In this document: in pieces, positions 26,521 through 35,173 of the stretch
Numbering within the stretch: position 1 is the first letter of the stretch
Layout: the number at the start of each line of letters is the position of its first letter
Assembly: GCA_000509105.1 (NCBI GenBank)
Contig: BAIF02000066.1
Location: 186,001 to 250,000, forward strand
DNA from: Clostridiales bacterium VE202-21
Lineage (GTDB): Bacteria > Bacillota > Clostridia > Lachnospirales > Lachnospiraceae
DNA length: 64,000 nt
Direction of reading: 5' to 3'
Notes under the pieces: generated by a model
The model's database searches: none
Told to the model about the DNA's origin: nothing
The model's input: the letters and a program-made list of their open reading frames with translations, nothing else
Made by a program: the position numbers and the translations under genes

Positions 26521-27927
26521 ATGGCAAAGTTTAAATGTGGTGTATGTGGATTTATTTTTGATGAGGAGAAGGAGGACGTTCCTTTTTCGGAACTGACGGT
26601 CTGTCCGGTTTGCAGACAGCCGGTCCGTGTATTTGAAAGGGAAGGGGAGACGGAGGAAAAAAAGGAACATGAGATTCCTTCTGTGGAAAAGAATGTAGAT
26701 CCTTTGGCGTATCCTCCTGAGTTCTACCGGAAAGACGATTCCTGCCGGTATATGGAAGAAATTCATCAAATGGCAGTGAGCGGAAAACCTATTATCGAGG
26801 CAATGGGTACGAAGATGCCGATGCCGTGCTGGGACGATATCCTGCTTCTGGGCGCACAGCTCAATCCGCCTCCGCTGGATGAACATGCCCCTGTAAGTAT
26901 CAAAACGGTGATCGGAAAAAATGCGGAAAAGCCCATGGTGCTGGAAGGCCCTGTTTACATATCCCATATGTCGTTTGGAGCATTATCCAGGGAGACAAAG
27001 ATTGCGCTGTCCAAAGGCTCTGCAATGGCAGGGACAGCCATGTGCAGCGGAGAGGGAGGCATTCTTCCGGAAGAGATGGCGGCAGCACATAAGTATATTT
27101 TTGAATATGTGCCGAATAAATACAGCGTAACCCCGGAGAATCTGAGGAACGCGGATGCCATTGAACTGAAGATCGGTCAGGGAACCAAACCCGGAATGGG
27201 AGGCCACCTGCCGGGAGGAAAAGTGACGCCGGAGATTGCAGCGGTCAGGAATAAACCTCTGGGCAAAGATGTGATCAGCCCATCAAAGTTCGAAGAAATC
27301 AACAATAAAGAGGATTTGAAGGATTTGGTGGCTCAGCTCCGCCTGGCTTCCGGCGGGCGTCCGATTGGGATTAAAATCGCCGCAGGGCGCATTGAGAAGG
27401 ATCTGGAATTCTGCGTTTACGCGGAGCCGGATTTTATCACCATCGACGGAAGGGGTGGTGCGACAGGCGCAAGCCCGAGACTGGTCAGGGATTCTACCAG
27501 CGTGCCTACCATCTATGCACTTTATCGTGCAAAAAAGTATCTGAGGGAAAATGGGGCGGATGATATCAGCCTTGTGATCACTGGCGGCCTGCGGGTGTCC
27601 TCTGATTTTGCAAAGGCGATCGCGATGGGGGCGGATGCTGTTGCTGTTGCATCAGCAGGCCTGATTGCCGCCGCGTGTCAGCAGTTCCGCATCTGTGGAA
27701 GCGGTAACTGCCCGGTAGGGGTTGCAACGCAGAATCCAGAGTTGAGGGAAAGGTTTAAGTCAGATGCAGCTGCCAGGAGAGTTGGGAATTTCCTGAACTG
27801 CAGTTTTGAGGAATTGAAGACATTTGCGCGGATTACCGGGCATGAAGATATCCATGACCTGAGTGTGGATGATTTGTGCACGATCAGCAGGGAAATTTCA
27901 GAGTACACGGATATCAGGCATGCCTGA
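26521..27927 (+). CDS. Rubredoxin-domain glutamate synthase-like FMN protein
   Basis: A 468-residue fusion. Residues 1-40 carry a rubredoxin-like zinc or iron site with CGVCG and CPVC. From about residue 80 the chain is a GltB central/FMN domain: EGPVYISHMSFGALSRE, SGEGG, IKIGQGTKPGMGGHLPG-like segments, IDGRGGATGASP and the Fe-S cysteines CGSGNCPVGVATQ. It lacks the glutaminase domain of full GltB, matching archaeal-type glutamate synthase subunits. Ammonia- or partner-dependent amination of 2-oxoglutarate is the family reaction, but the physiological substrate here is not certain. Promoter and RBS are both strong. Confidence 0.88.
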   Translation: MAKFKCGVCGFIFDEEKEDVPFSELTVCPVCRQPVRVFEREGETEEKKEHEIPSVEKNVDPLAYPPEFYRKDDSCRYMEEIHQMAVSGKPIIEAMGTKMPMPCWDDILLLGAQLNPPPLDEHAPVSIKTVIGKNAEKPMVLEGPVYISHMSFGALSRETKIALSKGSAMAGTAMCSGEGGILPEEMAAAHKYIFEYVPNKYSVTPENLRNADAIELKIGQGTKPGMGGHLPGGKVTPEIAAVRNKPLGKDVISPSKFEEINNKEDLKDLVAQLRLASGGRPIGIKIAAGRIEKDLEFCVYAEPDFITIDGRGGATGASPRLVRDSTSVPTIYALYRAKKYLRENGADDISLVITGGLRVSSDFAKAIAMGADAVAVASAGLIAAACQQFRICGSGNCPVGVATQNPELRERFKSDAAARRVGNFLNCSFEELKTFARITGHEDIHDLSVDDLCTISREISEYTDIRHA

Positions 27928-27994
27928 TCCCTTTGGTACAGCGCATTGGAAAGAGAAGCATGGCAGAAAATGAGCAGAGAGGAAGCGGAAAAAT

Positions 27995-28560
27995 ATGAAT
28001 GAAGACACACCAATACGCAAACAGCTGTTATCAATACCGAATTTAATGGGATATTTCCGGATTCTGCTGATCCCGGTAATCGTATGGCGGTATGTGACAG
28101 CGGAAACTGTGACGGATTACTATATAGCGGCAGTCATTATAGGAATCTCCGGAATCACGGATTTCCTGGACGGTTTTGTGGCGCGCAGATTCCATATGAT
28201 TACAAAGGTGGGGAAGGCGCTGGACCCGATCGCAGATAAGCTGACCCAGGGCGCGGTTGTATTGTCTTTATGTTTCCGGTATCCGTATATGATTGTCCTG
28301 ATGGTACTGTTTGTGGTAAAAGAGGGATTTATGGGTATTATGGGGATCATTATGCTCCGGAAAGGGAAGATGCTGGATGGGGCAAAATGGTTCGGTAAAG
28401 TGTGTACTGCTGTGCTGTATGTGGTGATGTTCCTGCTGATATTGTTCCCGCAGCTGCCTGAGAGTGCGGCGAATGGATGATCCTTCTCTGCGGGGGATTC
28501 ATGCTGTATTCCTTTGGAGCCTATATTCCGGTATTTTGGAAGATGGGGCGTGATTCATAA
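27995..28560 (+). pseudogene. CDP-alcohol phosphatidyltransferase, frame interrupted near its C-terminus
   Basis: A membrane enzyme of the PgsA/cardiolipin synthase class that swaps CMP for an alcohol on CDP-diacylglycerol. The signature D-G-x2-A-R...G-x3-D-x3-D can be read in LDGFVARRFHMITKVGKALDPIADK. Reading stops at a TGA at 28478-28480 after PESAANG. One base over, MILLCGGFMLYSFGAYIPVFWKMGRDS continues as a final transmembrane helix to a TAA at 28558. One extra G in the GGATG run would give a normal 188-residue protein. The shortened form keeps the active site. It belongs with DedA and the glycolipid genes that follow. Confidence 0.8.
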
Positions 28561-28600
28561 AATCTTATAACTTCTTAAGAATTTCTTTTGGTTCTTATGC

Positions 28601-28650
28601 CAGCCTCCTTTAGAAATCTGTTTTATTCTAGAAACAGTTAAAGGAGGCTG
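28601..28650 (+). promoter_or_regulatory. Hairpin that buries the DedA ribosome-binding site
   Basis: CAGCCTCCTTTA (28601-28612) pairs perfectly with TAAAGGAGGCTG (28639-28650), and inside it CTGTTT (28618-28623) pairs with AAACAG (28632-28637). The AGGAGG of the DedA gene (28642-28647) lies in the 3' arm, so translation would be blocked unless the stem opens. No T-run follows, which argues against a simple terminator. Confidence 0.6.
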
Positions 28651-28655
28651 TTTCT

Positions 28656-29164
28656 ATGAATATCCAAACATTGACTCAATATTTTCTTGAATATGGCGCC
28701 TTTTTTATCTACCTGATCGTTTTATTGGAATACATGAATCTTCCGGGTTTCCCGGCAGGGCTGATCATGCCGTTGGCAGGGATCTGGGCAGCAAAGGGGG
28801 AAATCAGTTTTCCGATCGTCATGCTTTTATCAGTATTTGCGGGACTGACCGGAAGCTGGCTCCTGTATTTTCTGGGAAGCTGGGAGGCCCGAAGGTGATG
28901 GGATTCTATTTTAAAAAGTTTCCGAAACAACAGGCTGTGATAGAGGCGAAGATGGATATGCTGCGTGAGAAGGGGTGCATCGGTGTGTTTGTCAGCAAGC
29001 TGCTGCCGATGGTGCGGACCATCATTTCCATACCTGCAGGGATGGTTAAGATGGATTTTCTGAAATATACGGTAAGTTCAACGGTAGGCATTTTCCTGTG
29101 GAATCTGGTATTTGTCGGGGCCGGTTACTTTTTCGGCGATGCAGCAATTAAGCTGCTGGCATAG
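28656..29164 (+). pseudogene. DedA-family membrane protein, interrupted by a one-base frameshift
   Basis: A SNARE-associated/DedA membrane protein, a family linked to lipid flipping and membrane homeostasis. The first part (four hydrophobic segments, ending FAGLTGSWLLYFLGSW) leaves the frame near 28882. The second part resumes one frame over with GGPKVMGFYFKKFPKQ and carries VSKLLPMVRTIISIPAGMVKM, the family signature. An extra G in CTGGGAGG restores a 169-residue protein, on the short side for the family. The gene sits between a CDP-alcohol transferase and a glycolipid glycosyltransferase. Its ribosome site is sequestered in a hairpin. Confidence 0.82.
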
Positions 29165-29226
29165 ACAGGGATCCGAAGCGGCGTAGTGAGAAGGCAGAAG
29201 AAGTGCAGACAGAGGAGGAATTAGGA

Positions 29227-30537
29227 ATGAAGATTGCAATGTTGACAAATAATTATAAACCTTTCGTAGGAGGGGTACCCATTTCCGTTGAAAGGCAGGC
29301 GAAAGAACTTGCGAAGCTGGGCCATGAGGTGACGGTATTTGCCCCGGAATATGAACAGACGGAAGACATCCGGCCAGGCGAACAGTTCGAAGATCTGCAG
29401 GAAACACGCAGGGAGCGTGTCATCCGGTACAAGACCAGCAGCAGAAAAATGGAAAACGGCATGGTCTATCCCAGAATAGTCAGCAGGGAGATCGTTCAGG
29501 CCTTTGAAAAAGAACAGTTTGACTGCATCCATGTGCATCATCCGATGTTTGTGGGTCCGATTGCTTTGTATCTGGGGAAAAAGTATGATTTGCCTGTCAT
29601 ATACACGTATCATACAAAATACGAGGACTATCTTCACTATATACGCCCGTTTCAGTCCGTAGAGGACAAGAGTGCCGTGTGGCAGGAGATATTCCGCCTG
29701 GGAAGAGAAAAGGTAGTGCCGGGCTATATGCGGTGGTTTACAAATCAATGCGATTTGATATTGGCGCCGACCTTCAGTATGCAGGAAGCGATGAAGAAGA
29801 GCGGAACGAGGACTCCAACGGCAATTTTTCCCACAGGTCTGGAAGATTCCTTTTATATAAAGGATGAAGAAAAATGTACGGCTGTCAGGCAGCAGTACCT
29901 GCAGGGGAGAAAACACCTATTTTGTACAGTTTCCCGCCTGGAGGAAGAGAAAAATCCGCGGTTTATGCTGAAGGGGATCGCGAGGCTGAAAGAGCGGATG
30001 GATGAGCCCTTCCGGGTATTATTTATCGGAGAAGGAAGTATGAGATCCGAATTGGAAAAGATGGCTGCCGAACTGGGGATTTCCGAGGAAACTGTATTTG
30101 TAGGAAATGTAGAGAATCAGGAAGTGAAACATTTTCTCGGGGCTTGTGAACTGTTTTTGTTTGCTTCCAAATCGGAGACGCAGGGAATTGTCCTGGCAGA
30201 GGCGTTTGCAGCAGGTATTCCGGTTGTAGCGGTCAATGCTACCGGAGTGGAGGACATTGTAGTGAACGGAAAAAACGGCTATGCGACGGCGGAAGACACG
30301 GAAGAATGGTCTGCGAGAATCATGGAGGCAATGCAAATAGAAAACTATGGCAGATTGAAAGAGCAGGCCGTGCTGACTGCATCCGGATTCAGATCATCCA
30401 GACTGGCCGTTTACGAAGAAATGCTTTACGCACAGTGTATAAATCAGAGAGAGAAAGAGGAATCCGCATATGAAAATGAGAGAAATCGGGCAGAACGTGT
30501 TGGGGCATCTATTTATCGGTTATTTAAGGCTTCTTAA
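29227..30537 (+). CDS. Glycosyltransferase family 4, probable diacylglycerol glucosyltransferase
   Basis: A 436-residue GT-B enzyme. The N-terminal donor/acceptor loop GGVPISVERQAKELAKLGHEVTVFAP and the C-terminal retaining motif SETQGIVLAEAFAAGIPVVAV (EX7E type) are clear. It most resembles 1,2-diacylglycerol 3-alpha-glucosyltransferases, which make membrane glycolipids. The ATG at 29227 has AGAGGAGG before it, so the GTG at 29203 was rejected. Its last 22 codons overlap the next gene by 68 bases, an unusually long overlap. A base lost near the end, as in the neighbouring genes, would explain it, since a shift would place a stop at 30471-30473. Confidence 0.85.
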   Translation: MKIAMLTNNYKPFVGGVPISVERQAKELAKLGHEVTVFAPEYEQTEDIRPGEQFEDLQETRRERVIRYKTSSRKMENGMVYPRIVSREIVQAFEKEQFDCIHVHHPMFVGPIALYLGKKYDLPVIYTYHTKYEDYLHYIRPFQSVEDKSAVWQEIFRLGREKVVPGYMRWFTNQCDLILAPTFSMQEAMKKSGTRTPTAIFPTGLEDSFYIKDEEKCTAVRQQYLQGRKHLFCTVSRLEEEKNPRFMLKGIARLKERMDEPFRVLFIGEGSMRSELEKMAAELGISEETVFVGNVENQEVKHFLGACELFLFASKSETQGIVLAEAFAAGIPVVAVNATGVEDIVVNGKNGYATAEDTEEWSARIMEAMQIENYGRLKEQAVLTASGFRSSRLAVYEEMLYAQCINQREKEESAYENERNRAERVGASIYRLFKAS

Positions 30538-31096
30538 TAAAACAGTTACAATACAGTGGGCAGAAAATTCGATAAGCGGCGGAAGCCAGATATTCGGTTT
30601 CTGGCACGAAGACAGTTTTTTCATGAACATGATACTTTCAGAAATTTCGAAACAGACCAGTCCTGTCGATGTAATTGTGACTGCTGATAAAAGAGGAGAC
30701 TATATTCAGAATATGATAGAGCGCAGCGGCGGCCATGCCCTGAGAGTGCCGGACGGTTTTGCCAGCTTCGGGGCGCTCAAAGTGATCATGCAGAACGCAT
30801 ACGAAAGAACCCGCTCCATTGCCGTAGCACTTGACGGCCCCCTAGGGCCAAGGCATGAACCTAAAAAATTGGCCTTTTATCTGTCTGAGCAGGCAGAAGA
30901 AGACTTTGTCGGTATCTCCATTTCCTATTCTGCAAAACTCAGAATGACCTGGAGATGGGATAAATATGTGATACCGCTGCCGTTTTCCACAGTGACTGTA
31001 GCAGCTCATAATTACGGTGAAGTAAATAAAAAGAACATTCCTGAGCTTCCAACGAATGCAAATATTCCGAAATGTGGTATACTGTTAAACGTATAG
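30470..31096 (+). CDS. DUF374 lysophospholipid acyltransferase-family protein
   Basis: A 208-residue member of the DUF374 (LPLAT-like) family. GFWHEDSFF holds the HX4D-like catalytic motif, and ALDGPLGPRHEPKKLA is the second conserved block. It is expected to acylate a lysolipid or lipid A-like acceptor at the membrane; in Clostridia the substrate is unproven. The ATG at 30470 follows AGAGGAA and overlaps the glycosyltransferase end. With the two upstream genes it makes a lipid-modification cluster. Two palindromic repeats follow immediately after its stop. Confidence 0.82.
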   Translation: MKMREIGQNVLGHLFIGYLRLLNKTVTIQWAENSISGGSQIFGFWHEDSFFMNMILSEISKQTSPVDVIVTADKRGDYIQNMIERSGGHALRVPDGFASFGALKVIMQNAYERTRSIAVALDGPLGPRHEPKKLAFYLSEQAEEDFVGISISYSAKLRMTWRWDKYVIPLPFSTVTVAAHNYGEVNKKNIPELPTNANIPKCGILLNV

Positions 31097-31133
31097 GGGT
31101 CAGACCCCTCTGCAAAAGGGTCAGACCCCTTTG
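31095..31133. repeat. GGGGTCAGACCCC palindromes, copies 2 and 3
   Basis: Two units side by side: AGGGGTC-A-GACCCCT (31095-31109) and, after three bases, a 21-base unit with arms CAAAAGGGTC and GACCCCTTTG (31113-31133, one mismatch). They separate the DUF374 gene from the response regulator. Confidence 0.88.
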
Positions 31134-31155
31134 AAAAAAATATCAGGAGGAAGTT

Positions 31156-31854
31156 ATGGAAACGAATCATATATTAATCGTAGAGGATGACAAAGAAATC
31201 AGGGAAGGTGTTCAGATTTACCTGCAAAGCCAGGGCTATAAGGTGTTTCAGGCTGCAGATGGAGTGGAAGGCCTGGAAGTTATGGAGAAAGAGGAGATTC
31301 ACCTTGCAATCGTGGATGTGATGATGCCAAGGATGGATGGAATCAGAATGACGATGAAGCTGAGGGAGAAGTATGATTTCCCGGTGATAATGCTTTCAGC
31401 GAAATCCGAGGAAGTAGATAAAATTATGGGCCTGAATATCGGGGCAGATGATTATGTAACAAAGCCGTTTACGCCAATGGAATTGATGGCAAGGGTGAAT
31501 TCACAGCTGCGGCGTTACCGGAGGTTTATGGAGAAACTGGAACCTAAGGAAAATGTGCATGTAATCGGCGGCCTGGAGATCAATGAGGATACGGTGGAAG
31601 TATTTGTGGATGGCAATTCGGTTAAAATGACACCAATTGAGTATAAGATTTTGCTGCTTCTGGCAAAGAATCCGGGGCGTGTATTTTCTGCGGAGGAAAT
31701 TTATGAAAGGGTATGGCAGGAAAAGGCTATAAGTACGGATACGATTATGGTTCATGTACGGAATATCCGGGAAAAAATTGAGGTGGATCCAAAGAATCCA
31801 AAATATTTAAAGGTGGTGTGGGGCGTTGGATACAAAATTGAAAAACAGTCATAG
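31156..31854 (+). CDS. OmpR/PhoB-family response regulator
   Basis: A 232-residue two-component regulator. The receiver domain (about 5-118) has the acidic pair EDD, the phospho-accepting Asp in VDVMMPRMDG and the conserved Lys in TKPFTP. The C-terminal winged helix (about 133-230) ends VWGVGYKIEKQS, typical of PhoB/VanR types. GGAGG precedes the ATG. It overlaps the start of its histidine kinase by 29 bases, so the two are translationally coupled. Confidence 0.93.
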   Translation: METNHILIVEDDKEIREGVQIYLQSQGYKVFQAADGVEGLEVMEKEEIHLAIVDVMMPRMDGIRMTMKLREKYDFPVIMLSAKSEEVDKIMGLNIGADDYVTKPFTPMELMARVNSQLRRYRRFMEKLEPKENVHVIGGLEINEDTVEVFVDGNSVKMTPIEYKILLLLAKNPGRVFSAEEIYERVWQEKAISTDTIMVHVRNIREKIEVDPKNPKYLKVVWGVGYKIEKQS

Positions 31855-34036
31855 ACTGGCTGTATTGCTGGCAATTGCGGTAGTGCTTATCTGTTCCGTG
31901 GGGATGGTTCTGGCTTACCCTGTATTTTCGAGGGAAATGCAGGATAGGCTGGATGGGAGCAAGGTAAGTAATGATGAGGTCATACAGATAGCCGGTGGGC
32001 TAATTGAGGGGAATTATATATTATACAATGAGGTATATGAGGAAACTGACAGAGCATATGTATTACAGGAGTATGGCGGCGACCGGTTCGATCTTTTGAG
32101 AAAATATATGGATTATGAAGTATTCGACTGGGATGGAAATGCACTTCTGGAGAGCAACAGTAAGTCAGTACTAGAAAATCTGGTAAAAAAAGAGGATACC
32201 ACTTATGCCTTCCGCGTGGCATTTACTTTCCAGGATGACGGAGAGTTGTCCGATATCCAGGTGAACGGGAATATGCTGGACGAGAGGACAGAATATGAGA
32301 TTGAGCAGTATCTTCTGGATCAGCAGGTGACAAATTACGAATGGCGGGGGATTTCCGAGCCGACAGAGGTGCAGATCGTTTATGGCGTGACAGAGGAGAA
32401 CTTGAATTCTTATATTGATAGCAATGGGCTCAATATCGATACTTCGGTAGCTGCACTGATGTCAAATTCTATGTTCGGCGGTTTTTTGTTTCTGTTTGCA
32501 GCCATATTGGCAGTAACAGCGGTATTACTTTCTGTGAAAAAGAGTTTTGCGTTTGGAGGAGAGAAAGTATTCAGTGCTCCATTTGAAATCGTTGTGATTG
32601 TGCTGGGCATACTGGCAAGTGCTATATATTATCCGGCCAAGGTTGTTTGGATTACACTGGGGGGCGGGGCTGCAGAGTATTTAACCGGCAGCAGTGGAGC
32701 GCCGAATTCGGCAATGTCAGCCATAATGAATGTGGCTGTGTGGTTTGTAACATTTGGCATAGCATTCTGGGGCTTTGTCAGTTTGAGTGCGATGCTTACT
32801 ATGAAAAAAGAATATTGGAAGCAGAGATCTTTATGTGTAAGGTTTCTGCGCTGGATGAAACGAGGTGGTGATGAATATGGGGAAAAAGTAAAGAAAGGAG
32901 CAGGCGGTATATGGAGCGGGATTAAGCGGTTCTGCAAAAGGCAGTATGACGTGCTTATGCACCTGGATTTCCAGGATAAAACAAACCGGACGATTTTTAA
33001 GATCATCGCAATCAATTTTGTTGTCCTGGTAGTTGTATGCAGTCTGTGGTATTATGGAATTGTAGCGCTCATCATTTATTCCGTTGTACTATTTCTCTTT
33101 TTGAAAAAATACTCTAATGATATCCAATCCAAGTATAAGCTGCTTCTCAGTGCCACAAATCAGCTTGCAGAAGGGGATCTGGATACACCGATTGAAGGAG
33201 ATATGGGGATATTCAACCCCATTCAGGAAGAGATTAAAAAGATTCAGAACGGATTTAAAAAAGCCGTGGAAGAGGAAGTAAAGAGTGAACGGATGAAAAC
33301 AGAACTGATCACCAATGTTTCCCACGATCTTAAAACACCTCTGACTGCAATTATCACGTATACGGATTTGGTTAAGAACGAAACAGAGGATGATAAAAGG
33401 AAAGAGTATATTGACGTGCTGGAACGCAAGTCCCTGCGGCTGAAGGTTCTGATCGAGGATTTATTCGAAATCAGCAAAGCAACCAGTAAAAATATAACCA
33501 TGAATTTTATGCGGGTCGACATCGTTGATTTGCTAAAACAGGTGGGCTTGGAATATGATAATAAAATAAAAGAAACAAACCTGGATTTCCGTTGGAGCCT
33601 TCCGGAACACAAAATCGTGCTTTGGCTGGACAGCCAGAAAACATACAGGATTTTTGAAAACCTAATTGTGAATATTACGAAATATGCCATGCCGCATACC
33701 CGCGTATATGTGGAGATGAAGGATCTGGACCACCAGGTGTATATCTCTATGAAGAATATTTCAGCCACGGAGCTGAGCTTCAACACAGACGAAATTACGG
33801 ACAGATTTGTCAGGGGTGATGCATCAAGAAATACAGAAGGCTCAGGACTGGGGCTTGCAATTGCGAAAACATTTACCGAGCTGCAGCACGGAAACCTAAA
33901 GATATCGACAGAGGCGGATCTGTATAAGGCGGAAATTACCTTCCCAAAACGGCCCGAAGTATCGGAGCTCAGGGCGAGGGAGCACGACAAAATGAAACAG
34001 CGCAGGATGGAAATAGAGAAATTAATTAGTTTCTAA
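31826..34036 (+). CDS. Membrane sensor histidine kinase
   Basis: A 736-residue kinase. One N-terminal transmembrane helix is followed by an extracytoplasmic region of about 180 residues, then four or more hydrophobic helices (about 215-300 and 390-430). A HAMP-like linker, a dimerisation domain with the phospho-accepting histidine in VSHDLKTPLTAI, and an ATPase domain (FENLIVNITKYA, GSGLGLAIAK) follow. The start is TTG at 31826 inside the response regulator gene. The multi-helix membrane part suggests cell-envelope stress or antimicrobial sensing. The CPBP protease gene downstream may be its target. Confidence 0.9.
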   Translation: MDTKLKNSHRLAVLLAIAVVLICSVGMVLAYPVFSREMQDRLDGSKVSNDEVIQIAGGLIEGNYILYNEVYEETDRAYVLQEYGGDRFDLLRKYMDYEVFDWDGNALLESNSKSVLENLVKKEDTTYAFRVAFTFQDDGELSDIQVNGNMLDERTEYEIEQYLLDQQVTNYEWRGISEPTEVQIVYGVTEENLNSYIDSNGLNIDTSVAALMSNSMFGGFLFLFAAILAVTAVLLSVKKSFAFGGEKVFSAPFEIVVIVLGILASAIYYPAKVVWITLGGGAAEYLTGSSGAPNSAMSAIMNVAVWFVTFGIAFWGFVSLSAMLTMKKEYWKQRSLCVRFLRWMKRGGDEYGEKVKKGAGGIWSGIKRFCKRQYDVLMHLDFQDKTNRTIFKIIAINFVVLVVVCSLWYYGIVALIIYSVVLFLFLKKYSNDIQSKYKLLLSATNQLAEGDLDTPIEGDMGIFNPIQEEIKKIQNGFKKAVEEEVKSERMKTELITNVSHDLKTPLTAIITYTDLVKNETEDDKRKEYIDVLERKSLRLKVLIEDLFEISKATSKNITMNFMRVDIVDLLKQVGLEYDNKIKETNLDFRWSLPEHKIVLWLDSQKTYRIFENLIVNITKYAMPHTRVYVEMKDLDHQVYISMKNISATELSFNTDEITDRFVRGDASRNTEGSGLGLAIAKTFTELQHGNLKISTEADLYKAEITFPKRPEVSELRAREHDKMKQRRMEIEKLISF

Positions 34037-34043
34037 CTGCTTT

Positions 34044-34084
34044 AAGGGGGTCAGACCCCTCTGCAAAGGGGTCTGACCCCCTTG
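34044..34084. repeat. GGGGTCAGACCCC palindromes, copies 4 and 5, forming one hairpin
   Basis: Two units in opposite orientation. Together the first (34044-34060) and the second (34065-34083) can fold into one stem of about 17 bp with a short loop, placed eight bases after the kinase stop. It may serve as a terminator in place of a normal one, though the T-run is missing. Confidence 0.85.
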
Positions 34085-34152
34085 AACTCCGTTTTCAGAA
34101 TTGTTTTACATTTTAAGATTAACAAGCAGGTTTTTAGAGGGGGAGTTAATAA

Positions 34153-35085
34153 ATGAGTAAGAATTATAAACAACTCAAGGTCTGGCAGGGATTGGTAGTC
34201 CTGGCATCAGCTGCAGTCGTAATTTTTATAGTATCACCTACGATCCTGTCACCCTTTGGGATCTACGGATCTTTATTGGCGGAATGGCTGATGCTTGCTG
34301 CCGCATTGGGACTGGTTCTTGCGTTCCGGGGGAATCCGAGAGAACTGTTTCCATTCAGAAGACCGGCAGGCGCCGGTGTTTTTGGCACCTTTTTGATGTG
34401 GGTGGGAGCGTTTCTTATAGAAATGACACTTGTTCTGCTTGTGAGCATTTTCTTCATGGAAGAAATGCAAGGAGTGAATGCGGGGCTGAGTTCCGCGATG
34501 ATGAATATACCGTTTCTGGCGGCAGTACTTATAGTAGCGGTCACACCGGCGGTTTGTGAGGAGATAATTTTTCGCGGAATTTTTCTAAAAAGCCTGAAAC
34601 CACATAAGTATAAATGGGTAGCTATATTGATAAGCGGAGTTGTATTCGGCGCATTTCACGGAGACATTTTCCGGTTTATCCCGACTGCCATCGGCGGCGT
34701 TGTCATGGCTTGGATCATATTGGAAAGCGGAAATATGTTCTATAATTGTTTCTTTCATTTTATAAATAATCTTTTGCCCATTATTCTGCTCTTTGGAATG
34801 AAAGATGTTTATGCGCAGCTCGGGGTGTGGAACGAAATTGGGTACGAATCTACATCGATCCCCATGATGAGTGCAGGGGTGTATATGATGATGTGTGCGG
34901 CGGCTCCGGCCTGCATTTACATCGGAAATTATCTGCTACACAGTCGAACGCCGGGGTACAGGGATAAACTGTTTCCGAAAGGAAAACCAGGAGTTGTAAT
35001 AGGGCTGATTGTCATTTCTGCCGTATTATTTTTCTGTGGCGCGGGCCTTGCAGTGTATGGTGTTATTTCTTTACAGACAATATAA
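34153..35085 (+). CDS. CPBP-family intramembrane protease
   Basis: A 310-residue membrane protein with about eight hydrophobic helices. The Abi/CAAX motifs are visible: CEEIIFRGIFL (EExxxR), FGAFHGDIFRF (histidine) and NCFFHFINN (HxxxN). These glutamate proteases process prenyl proteins in eukaryotes; in Firmicutes they act in bacteriocin self-immunity or envelope functions. It follows the two-component system after a repeat-derived hairpin, which hints at a shared envelope response. RBS GAGGGGG. A strong terminator comes next. Confidence 0.87.
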   Translation: MSKNYKQLKVWQGLVVLASAAVVIFIVSPTILSPFGIYGSLLAEWLMLAAALGLVLAFRGNPRELFPFRRPAGAGVFGTFLMWVGAFLIEMTLVLLVSIFFMEEMQGVNAGLSSAMMNIPFLAAVLIVAVTPAVCEEIIFRGIFLKSLKPHKYKWVAILISGVVFGAFHGDIFRFIPTAIGGVVMAWIILESGNMFYNCFFHFINNLLPIILLFGMKDVYAQLGVWNEIGYESTSIPMMSAGVYMMMCAAAPACIYIGNYLLHSRTPGYRDKLFPKGKPGVVIGLIVISAVLFFCGAGLAVYGVISLQTI

Positions 35086-35121
35086 AAACCGGTTCCGTGA
35101 AAATACACGGGAACCGGTTTT
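35084..35121. terminator. Terminator after the CPBP gene
   Basis: AAAAACCGGTTCC-GTG pairs with CAC-GGGAACCGGTTTTT around a five-base loop, with one bulged G. It can act on both strands but suits the plus-strand operon best. Confidence 0.85.
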
Positions 35122-35152
35122 TATATTGTAAAACAATTCTGAATATGGTACT

Positions 35153-35173
35153 CAAAGGGGTCAGACCCCTTTG
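35153..35173. repeat. GGGGTCAGACCCC palindrome, copy 6, at the end of hydF
   Basis: A perfect 10-1-10 unit. Read on the minus strand it encodes the last residues of HydF (FKGV) and its TGA stop. Confidence 0.9.
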
